DNA of 64,000 nucleotides from Micromussa lordhowensis (Eukaryota > Cnidaria > Anthozoa > Scleractinia > Lobophylliidae): assembly GCA_964020085.1 (NCBI GenBank), contig OZ026605.1:3951901-4015900 (forward strand), written 5' to 3'. The position numbers and the translations under genes are program-made. How positions within the stretch are numbered: the first letter of the stretch is position 1; the number at the start of each line of letters is the position of its first letter. Below, one piece after another: positions 24,756 through 36,300 of this stretch. Under the pieces are notes generated by a model. The model worked only from the letters and a program-made list of their open reading frames with translations. It did no database searches and had not been told where the DNA came from.

Positions 24756-27239
24756 ATGGATTCAGCGAGCGCTTTTTTTCTGCTCTCCCTTGTCCATTCT
24801 GTTCTTATTGTGAGTGAAGGTAAGAAAGCAATTGTTTTTCATTGCGTGCAGACAAAATAGTTATTATTTTTCCTTGTTACCAATATATTTGCCAGCATTT
24901 TTGATTGATACACTGACTTAAAAGGATTTTCGAGAATTTGAAGGATGACCATAAGCTCCAGAAATATGCCTTTCACGTGTTTGTGATAAAAACAGAACTT
25001 AGACTTTGATCAGGTCGCTCATAACTACAGGGTTTTTCATTTGTTTATTGGATTTTACCGTTCATATTTTGTTTCCAAAGTCAGACAGGAAAAATTCCTA
25101 AATAGCAAATCGGGATAACAGGCGGTGTCTGTCAACTAGTTGAAAAAAACATCGTTTTTATCCGATTTTCGTAGCCCGCTTAAATCGAACCCGGTCGAAT
25201 CGAAAGATCGAGTCGACTGGTCATCGATGTGTATTGTCTTACAAACAAAGTTAGTAAGTTAATTTTAAAGATCCGAGACAGTTTTATAACTTCTGATCTT
25301 ACCATTAATTAAAATACGTCTGAGTCTAGGTTTGAATAATGGCAATTTTTCTTTGGTTATTTTCGCATTCATCGCCGCATAAGAGAAGAGAGCCGACTAA
25401 AAAAAGCGATCCACTACAGCTGATGTCGATTCTATCACTAATCAATATTGCTTCACGTACGTGATTGAACAAAAACTCAATCTCAACTGTACAATGAAAA
25501 CTTTATTTTATGATTAAAAATATGCCAGTAATGTCGGATATCATTGCAATACACTTCCGACCCCCCTGAGTAGAAAATGATCGGCGCGACAGAATTCCAG
25601 TAATTCTGTTCCCATAGCTTTTAATTATAATTGTTATATAAACGATGTTTTAGGACAACCGCTTTCTCCAAACACAACAAAGGCACTTGAAATCCGCTTG
25701 AATCCCCTATAAAGACCGAGGGAGTTCGCCGGTTTATTTAGTTAACAACTATTATTCACCGAAGTGGAGGTGGCTAGCGGTGGATATTTACCGAGCCGCG
25801 AAGCTGCGAGGTAAATATCCACCGCTAGCCACCGACACTGAGGTGAATAGTTGTTTTAGTATATACTAAAACAGTGAGATAATAAACACCAAAAACAACT
25901 TAATTTGGATGATTTCTTCACTTTTCACGGATGCAAACCGGACGCCATTTTCTCTCGAGTTGCTCGGAGGTAAATAGCACAGGATATCCGGAGTTTTACG
26001 AGCCAATCAGCACGCGCCATCAACGCTATCAACTGTTTTAGTATATACTTATTAAGTTTAATTACTGGCCCGCAAAGGAAATAATTCCTTTGCCCCTGTT
26101 GGCAGAGTAATAAGTATTCCGACGTACTGCTCGTTTCGATAACCATTTGTAGATTTTTTGTCCATATTTAATGGCTTTGCGTGGTCGACAATTATTGCGT
26201 TAAGCTTGTTTGTTAAATATTACACTGTAAAACGGTTTGCACAGCGCGGACCGAAGGGGATTTGTGATCATAGTTTCTATCAGAAACGTGGCCTCAAATA
26301 TTGCACGTGAAATGCGCCCCAAAATTTAAATATTTTTTCCGAGAAACTCGGTGTTTACAAACTATCGATTCTAAGAAAGACTGATGGCGGAACGTCATTG
26401 TCCTTTTATGGTATTATGACGCACGTTTCGTTCAGTCACATGGTTGTTTTGGCCTTGTCAAAATGATTAATTAGAGACACCCCCTCGCGTTACATTGTCC
26501 TTGCGCTAGCATCAAGTTTCTTCTTGATCATATCAAGTTCAGCGTCATCTCAAAGGTCATTCGCGGTCTCTCCTCGCTAGTTTTACCCTCCCTACCCTCC
26601 CGGGGTTTCATTTTATCGCTTGTGCTTTCAATAAACTGATTTTTTTGCCCCAAACGTGTGCGTTTCTTGGTGTTCACTAATTATTGGCGATGACTTACAG
26701 ATGTGTCTAAGGTCATCTGACAATGTCTCGGGTCAAGAGACAAACCATATTAAATACGATACACCATGTGCATCGCGTGGTTATTAATCACTGTAGCCCC
26801 GGGTTAGACGAAGATAAAGAATTGCACGAGCGATTTCTTTTAACGACCGAGTAAAGTCGATGATAATATTCGTTTCATGCAGAGCTTTCAAGTCTCACGA
26901 TGAAACTATTATTTCTCACGCATTTAAGGTTCCTTGCTGCTTTAGTCAAGTAGCTACGTAATTATCTACCTTTTTGGATGTAATGAACTCCTTGTTCGCT
27001 TTGTTGTAAACGAAAAGCCGGCGTTTTCCAATTCCTCCGGTTTAAAGAGCGTTTTCGGAAAACTCCGTTTTCGTGACGGATGAGTGTGGACGGTAGGCCT
27101 AACGGTAGAAACAAAGCTGCGTTTTCAAATTTCTCCGGCGTAGTGTGGACGAGGATTAAGAAGAACAGCTTGAATTCCTCCGCAGCAGATCCTGACTGTT
27201 CAATGTAATTGCTGGATATTTAACAATTATTCCACGAGC

Positions 27240-27297
<58 letters not shown>

Positions 27298-27323
27298 AAT
27301 CATCTTATATCCAACAAGCGCGA

Positions 27324-27356
<33 letters not shown>

Positions 27357-30300
27357 AATATAGAAAACTAGGCTACAATAAAAACAAAAAGGCCCAAAAA
27401 AATCACGCATACGCTCGCCAATTTTTGTAGATCATGGTATAATGGCTCATATACCATGATGGCTTAGCCAATGAAAACTCTCGAATTGTATTATCCAATG
27501 ATCCAGTTTTTAATAAATAATGTTATCCATGGGATAAATCACTATCCAGCCGGGATAGCCTGGTTTGTTTTGCCATCACCGTAACTAATCCACTGATCCC
27601 ATAGATTATCCACCCTTTCAACAAGTATTACATCAGTTTTGATTTTATCCTTAAACTTAGAAAAGACGACTAGACAGTTTCTCAGATATTGCGTATTTAT
27701 AATAAGCCCGGCAAAAACACTCGAGTGCACCTTTGAGCAGTTAAGGTCACACGTCATCGTTCTCGAAAAGCTGCGGTTTTAAAGTGTTTTCCGTTCAAAT
27801 TTCTCCGGTTGACGTAATCGAAAAGCTTAGTTCTCGGTGGACAATTTGCCTGGCCATAGTGTGGATAGTAAGCCTAACAGGTAGAACTAAATGTGCATTT
27901 TCGAATTTCTCTGGCTTAGTGTGGACGAGGCCGCAGCTGCTCAACAAAAACACTTGTTAAAACTTTGAAAATGGTAATAGGACTACATGCTGTTCAATTC
28001 GGAGGTAATTGGATGAAAAAAAGTCCTAAAACTGCCAAGATTAGATGAGGCCCTGGGTAGTCAACAATTTGACAGTACAGAAAATTTCTCTTAAATTCAA
28101 TCATTTCAAGTTGAACTAGGATGTAGCTGAATTACCTATAATATATATCACGGAGGCATCTGTACTGTACTGCCGGTTTAATCCTATCCGAATTAATAAT
28201 TAAACGATTTGCCAAAACATCATGCGCGCACTTTTTATGGAATTTTTTGCTGATGATGTAATTATGAGTTAATAGAATAATTTTCAACAGCCTTCGTAGC
28301 AAGGTAAGTCCATAATCTAGGAGAAGTGACAGAGAAAGAATTGCCTCTAAGTGTGAGAACCATTATTCCCCTCGGTGATCAACAAAAAAAAACTACAACC
28401 ATTTTATCTAATAATGTATCCAGAGATGGAAACCATGGAAACCATGGAAACTATAAATTCGCTCATTTGAAAGTTAAAACTCAGCACGTGAAGCTCATGG
28501 TCTGTGGTTTTCATGCGAGTGTCACGAAACCAAAAACCAAAGAATTTACAATGGCCAATAACAACCAATGTAAACAGTGCTATAAACTAAAGATAACCCC
28601 GGGTAAGAACATGTAACTAACCACAAACGTGGAAAGACATGCGTGACCAAGTTGCAATTGCTTTTGGTTTTCGTCTGTCTGTGAATGGCTAACTACGAGG
28701 TGATGTGAAGTTTTTTCAACCATTGACAAAGGGTAGTAGCGCAAAACTAGGGAGATTACAAATTACGTTCGACACTCAATTAAAAACCGCTCAAGAATTA
28801 CTCGAACAGTAAATTAATTGCTCTCTCTTCACATTTATCCATAAGCCCCTACAAGACATATGTCGACGACATTTACCTCCAGTGAGGATATGGCTGACCA
28901 ATTCCACTCTATAATGAACAATCTGCACCCCAGATTGAAGTTTGAAATCTAGAAACCAGAAACTACACCAAGTGGCCACTCACTATCACTACTTGATTTC
29001 AAAGTAACCATCTCCAAAGACGGCAAAAGCTCTTTTGAATTTACAAAAAAGCAGCAAAGAAACCAATATTCGTTCACCACCAATCAGCGATTCCGAAAAA
29101 ATCAAAGATAAACTTCATTCGTAATGAGCGAAAGCGTATCGAAGATAAATGCTCTACAAACGATAGCCAGGAAGCATCAAAACAGTTTTGACGACGTCCT
29201 CCGTCTCAATGGGTATCCTGAAAGCATTATAGACCAAACTAAGCACTCCCAAAACCACCAGAAAAACCCTCGACCTCTCAACACCGAATGGTCGTACCTG
29301 AAGACCCCATATTTCTCCGAACGTCTAAACTACAGAATCACAAAAATTTTCCTTAAAGAGGGCATACCAGTACGGGTCGCACACAAATCATATACTCTCA
29401 GTCGAGCTATCTCCCACAACAACAAGGAACGGATATGCACGAGGGCCAACTGCCCTATTTCCGGCACCAAATTGTGCTTAACACGCGATGCTGTTTACCA
29501 AATCACCTGTAGCAACTGCAACCAACATTACATCGGGAGCACTACACGCTTTATCCACGATCGTATGAGAAAACACCTGAACAATGATAACTCCTCCGTG
29601 ACGAGAAACACCTCTCTAAGTGCCAAAACAATGTCTACAAAGGCATCGAAATCAAGAGTATTGTACTAGAAAACGACCCCGCAAATCTACGCCTATTCGA
29701 AGCGTTTTACATACGAAAGTACAAACCTACCATCAACTCCCGAGAGGAATGCAGCGAATTCGTGGACCTTTTATTCTAAAATTATCTAGCATATCTAGAA
29801 CCTTCTTTTCTTTTTTTTGTTTCGACACTCGTTCATTAGATCATATCACTCGTTTTTATTCATATTTATACCTCATTATTCATCTCAGGCATTTTACCCC
29901 CGCATTCCTTCGCTTTTCACACATTTTTATTTTACATCTGTATCTAAGCCCTACTCGGAATATTTTTTCTTATCCCTGATGATGCCGTAGATCGGAGAAA
30001 GCTTGGACTTTAAACGTTTTTAACGATTTTAACATCAATTTCACAGTAGTGTAAGGCCTCAATTGAATCTTTAACTATTTCATTAAATTAACTTAATTTA
30101 CACTTAACCAATTGTTAAAATTGTCTCTTTATATCTTATAGGGCAAGTAACATCAAGTTCAATCAGTGTATTGTCTTCTGTTCCATCAACAACCAAGACA
30201 TTAGTGACACAGTCAGTGTCCAAACAATCAGTCAGTGTAGCAGCACCAAGCTCTTTGTCGCTTACACAGCTCCCAAGTACGGCTTTTGTAACAATATTTA

Positions 30301-33300
30301 CAACCCCAACATTTGATGCAACCACTGTCGTGTCTTCGGTTCCGTCAGAGGAATCAAGGAACTTTTCGTCGACGATATCAACAACAAGTTGTGTGTGTAC
30401 CTCACAATCTCAAACTAGAACACTGGTCACCGTACCCATTGACGTAACACCAAATCCGTCAAGCGTCCTGACTTCAGTTTCATCATCATCTCAAGTATCA
30501 GCAAATGTTTCTTCTTCACTATTGAAACAATCAGCAACGAGTTGTGTGTGTGTTTCACAATCACAAAGTACCTCAAGTACGACAGCATTCCTTAACGTAA
30601 CACCAAATTCCTCCGTTTCATCATCATCTAAAGTATCAGCGAATGCTTCATCCTCGATATCGAAGCAATCAGCAACAGATTCTGTGGCTATCTCACTATC
30701 ACAGAGTACGGCCAGTGCGACAGCATTCAATCTCGTAACATCAGATTCCTTAAGTGTCCCGCCTTCTGTTTCATCGTCATTTGAGGTATTAACTAGTGTT
30801 TCCTCTTTGATATCGAGGCCATCACGAATACGTTTTGTGACAAGCTCGCTATCACAAACTACGGCAAATGCGACCGCATCCCTTGGCTTAAAACCAAATT
30901 CAACCAGTATCCCGCCTTCTGTTTCATCATCACCTGAGGTATCAGTGAATGCTTCATATTCGATATCGACACCACCATCAACAACAAGGTCTTTTGCTCT
31001 CTCACTATCGCAAAGTAAGGCTAGTGCCACAGCATCCCTTGGCGTAACACCAAATTCAACCAGTATCCTGCCTTCTGTTTCATCATCACCTGAGGTATCA
31101 GTGAATGCTTCATATTCGATATCGACACCACCATCAACAACAAGGTCTTTTCCTCTCTCACTATCGCAAAGTAAGGCTAGTGCCACAGCATCCCTTGGCG
31201 TAACACCAAATTCAACCAGTATCCTTCCTTCTGTTTCATCATCACCTGAGGTATCAGTGAATGCTTCATATTCGATACCGACGCCATCAGCAACAAGTTC
31301 AGTCACAATCTCACTGCTATCAGCATCCCTTGGCTTAAAAACAAATTCGACCAGTATCTCGCCTTCAGTTTCATCATCACCTGAGGTATCAGCGAATGTT
31401 TCGTCTTCGAAATCGACACCACCATCAACAACTTCTTTTGCTCTCTCACTATCGCAAAGTAAGGCTAGTGCCACAGCATCCCTTGGCTTAAAACCAAATT
31501 CGACCAGTATCCTGCCTTCTGTTTCATCATCATCTCAGGTATCAGGGAATGTTTCATATTCGATATCGACGACATCAGCAACAAGTTCAGTCACAATCTC
31601 GCTATCACAAACTACAACAAGTGTCACAGCATCCCTTGGGGTAACATCAAATTTGACCAGCATCCTGCCCTCTGCTTCATCATCACCTGAGGTATCAGGG
31701 AATGTTTCATCTTCGATATCGACACCGCCATCAACAACAAGTTCTTTTGCTATCTCACTGTCACAAAGTACGGCGAATGTCACTGCATCCCTTGGCTTAA
31801 AACCAAATTCGATCACTGTCCTGCCTTCTGTCTCATCATCATCCAAGGTGTCGGTGAATGTTTCATCTTCGATATCGACGCCATCAGCAACAAGTTCTTT
31901 TGCTATCTCACTATCGCAAAGTAAGGCAACACAAACTACAACAAGTGCCACAACATCCCTTGGCATAACACGAAATTCAACCAGTATTCCGCCTTCTGTT
32001 TCATCATCGCCTGAGGTATCAACGAATGTTTCACATTCGATATCGACGCCATCAGCAACAAGTTCAGTCACAATGTCACTATCACAAACTACAACAAGCG
32101 CCACAGCATCCCTTGGCATCACATCAAATTCGACCAGTATCCTGCCTTCTGTTTCATCATCACCAGAGGTATCAGGGAATGTTTCATCTTCGATATCGAC
32201 ACCACCAGCAACAACAAGTGCTTTTGCTCTCTCGCTATCGCAAAGTAAGGCTAGTGCCACAGCTTCCCTTGGCTTAAAACCAAATTCGACCAGTTTCCCG
32301 CCTTCCGTTTCATCATCATCTGAGGTATCAGCAAATGTTTCATATTCGATATCGACGTCATCAGCAACAAGTTCAGTCACAATCTCACTATCACAAACTA
32401 CAACAAGTGCCACAGCATCACTTGGCGTAACATCAAATTTCACCAGTATCCTGCCCTATGCTTCCTCATCACCTGAGGTATCAGGGAATGTTTCATCTTC
32501 GATGTCGACGCCTTCAGCAACAAGTTCTTTTGCTATCTCAGTATCACAAAGTAAGGCCAGTGCGACAGCATCCCTTGGCGTAACACCAGATTCGACCAGT
32601 ATCAGGCCTTCTGTTTCATCATCGTCTCAGGTATCAGCGAATGTTTCAAATTCGATATCGACGCCATCAGCATCTTCATCTTCGATATCGAAACAATCAG
32701 TAACAAGTTGTGTGTGTGTTTCTGAATCCCAAACTACGATCCTTGTACCTGTATCTGATGGCTTTATACCAACTTTGGCAAGTGTCCTGCCTTCACTTCT
32801 ATCATCTTCACTTACATCATATTCATCATCCTCTAAGATATTAGCGAGATTTTCGACTTTGACAGCGACACCAAGTACGGCAAGTCCAACAGCATCCGTT
32901 GGCGTAACGCTAAATTTAACCAACATCTTGACTTCAGTTTCATCGTCATCTGAGGCATTACCGAATGTTTCATATTCGATATCGAAACAATCAGTAACAA
33001 GTTGTGTCTGTACTCCACAATCCCAAAGTACGATCAGTGCGCCAGCTTCCGTTGGCCTAACGTCAGATTCGTCAAGTGTCCCGCCTCTTGTTACATCAGC
33101 AACAAGTTCTTTTGCTGTCTCATTATCACAAAGTACGGCCAGTTTGACAGCATCCCTTGGCGTAACACCAAATTCGTCCAGTGTGGCGCTTTCTGTTTCA
33201 TCACCAGCAGTATCAGCGAATGTTTCATCTTTGATATCTTTGTCATCAGCAACAAGTTCTTTTGCTGTCTCATTAACACAAAGTACGGCCAGTTTGACAG

Positions 33301-36300
33301 CATCCCTTGGCGTAACACCAAATTCGTCCAGCGTGGTGCTTTCTGTTTCATCACCAGCGGTATCAGGGAATGTTTCATCTTTGATATCTTTGCCATCAGC
33401 AACAAGTTCTTTTGCTATCTCACTATCGCAAAGTACAGCAAGTGCGATAGCATCCTTTGGCATAACACCAAATTCGTCCAGCGTGGTGCTTTCTGTCTCA
33501 TCACCAGCAGTATCAGCGAATGTTTCATCTTTGATATCTGCGCCATCAGCAACAAGTTCTTTTGCTATCTCACAATCACAAAGTACAGCAAGTGTGACAG
33601 CATCCCTTGGCGTAACAGCAAATTCGACCAGTATCAGGCCTTCTGTTTCTTCATTATCTCAGGTATCAGCGAATGTTTCATATTCGATATCGACGCCATC
33701 AGCATCTTCATCTTCGATATCGAAACAATCAGTAACCAGTTGTGTGTGTGTTTCTGAATCCCAAACTACGATCCTTGTACCTGAATCTGATGGCTTTACA
33801 CCAACTTTGGCAAGTGTCCTGCCTTCACTTCTATCATCTTCACTTACATCATATTCATCATCCTCTGAGATATTAGCGAGATTTTCGACTTTGACAGCGA
33901 CACCAAGTACGGCAAGTCCAACAGCATCCGTTGGCGTAACGCTAAATTTAACCAACATCTTGACTTCAGTTTCATCGTCATCTGAGGCATTACCGAATGT
34001 TTCATATTCGATATCGAAACAATCAGTAACAAGTTGTGTCTGTACTCCACAATCCCAAAGTACGATCAGTGCGCCAGCTTCCGTTGGCCTAACGTCAGAT
34101 TCGTCAAGTGTCCTGCCTCTTGTTACATCAGCAACAAGTTCTTTTGCTGTCTCATTATCACAAAGTACGGCCAGTTTGACAGCATCCCTTGGCGTAACAC
34201 CAAATTCGTCCAGCGTGGTGCTTTCTGTTTCATCAGCAGCAGTATCAGCAAATGTTTCATCTTTGATATCTGCGCCATCCGTAACAAGTTCTTTTGCTAT
34301 TTCACAATCACAAAGTACAGCAAGTGCGACAGCATCCCTTGGCGTAACACCAAATTCGTCCAGCGTGGTGCTTTCTGTTTCATCACCAGCAGTATCAGCG
34401 AATGTTTCATCTTTGATATCTTTGCCATTAGCAACAAGTTCTTTTGCTATCTCACTATCGCAAAGTACAGCAAGTGCGATAGCATCCCTTGAGATAACAC
34501 CAAATTCGTCCAGCGTGGTGCTTTCTGTTTCATCACCAGCAGTATCAGCGAATGTTTCATCTTTGATATCTGCGCCATCAGCAACAAGTTCTTTTGGTAT
34601 TTCACAATCACAAAGTACAGCAACTTCGACAACATCCCTTGGCATAACACCAAATTCGTCCAGCGTGGTGCTTTCTGTTTCATCACCAGCAGTATCAGCG
34701 AATGTTTCATCTTTGATATCTGCGCCATCAGCAACAAGTTCTTTTGCTATCTCTGTATCACAAAGTAAGGCACGTGCGACAGCATCCCTTGGCGTAACAC
34801 CAAATTCAACCAGTTTCCTGCCTTCTGTTTCATCGTCATCTGAGGTGTCTCTGAATGTTTCATCTTCGATATCTTTACCATCAGCAACAAGTTCTTTTGC
34901 TATCTCACAATCGCAAAGTACAGCACCTTCGTCAGCATCCCTTGGCATAACACCAAATTCGTCCAGCGTGGTGCTTTCTGTTTCATCACCAGCGGTATCA
35001 GCGAATGTTTCATCTTTGATATCTTTGCCATCAGCAACAAGTTCTTTTGCTATCTCTGTATCACAAAGTACTGCCAGTTTGACAGCATCCCTTGGCGTAA
35101 CACCAAATTTGTCCAGTGTGGTGCTTTCTGTTTCATCACCAGCAGTATCAGCGAATGTTTCATCTTTGATATCTTTGCCATCAGCAACAAGTTCTTTTGC
35201 TATCTCACTATCGCAAAGTAAGGCTAGTGCCACAGCATCCCTTGGCTTAAAGCCAAATTCAACCAGTATCCTGCCTTCTGTTTCATTATCATCATCTGAC
35301 GTATTGGCGAATGTTTCATCCTTAATATCGGCGCTATCACAAAGTACGATTAATGAGACAGCATCTATTAGCGTAGCACCAATTTCGACCACTGTCCTGC
35401 CTCCTGTTTCATTATCATCTAAGGCATCAGCGAATGTTTCATCGTCGATATCGGCGCCATCAGCAATAAGTTCTTTTGCTGTCTCACTATCACAAAGTAC
35501 AGTGAGCGCGACAGCATCGGTTAGCGCCACACCAAATTCGACCAGTGTCCTGCCTTCTGTTTCATCATTTTCTGAAGCAATAGCAAGTGTTTCATCTTTA
35601 ATATCGACTCCATCAGCAACAAGTCTTGTGGCTATCTCGCTATCACAAAGTACAGTGAGTGCAACAGCATCCGATGGCGTAACACCAAATTTGACCAGTG
35701 TCCTGCCCTCTATTTCATCTTCATCTGCGATATTAATGAGTGTTTCCTCTTTGATATCGAGAAAATCGGCAACAAGCTCTTTGGCCGTTATACCATCACA
35801 AAGTACGGCAAGTGCCACAGCATCCAATGTCGTCACACGAGATTCGTCCAGTGTGTTGCCTTCTATTTTATCATCATTTAAAGTATTAGTGAGTGTTTCC
35901 ACTTCGACGTTGAGAAAATCAGCAACAAGTTCTGTGGCTATCTCACTATCCCAAAGTACGATTAATGCGACAATATCTATTGGCGTAGCACCAATTTCGA
36001 CCACTGTCCTGCCTTCTGTTTCATTATCATCTGAGGTGTCAGCGAACGTTTCATCTTCGATGTCTGCGCCATCAGCAACAAGTTCTTTTGCTATCTCACT
36101 ATCGCAAAGTACGGCAAGTGCCACAGCCTCCGTTGGCGTAACACCAAATTCGACCAGTGTCCTGCCTTCTGTTTCATCATCATCTAAACTATTGGCAAAT
36201 GTTTCATCTTTAATATCGAGGCCATTAGCAACAAGTTCTGTGTCAATCTTGCTATCACAAATTACAGTGAGTGCAACAGCATCGGATGGCGTAACACCAA

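Larger units (their letters stand above)
18233..31038. repeat. Unit B of the 18.2 kb tandem duplication
   Basis: This is the second, near-identical copy of 1-12780. It contains the same first exons, intronic fold-backs and Penelope-like remnant, and the start of the large mucin exon. Differences are single substitutions, one extra 17-bp minisatellite unit, and short indels, for example two A residues missing at about 29158 relative to unit A and about a dozen extra bases near 30005. Unit B is followed by a complete mucin gene end; unit A is not. Confidence 0.93.
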
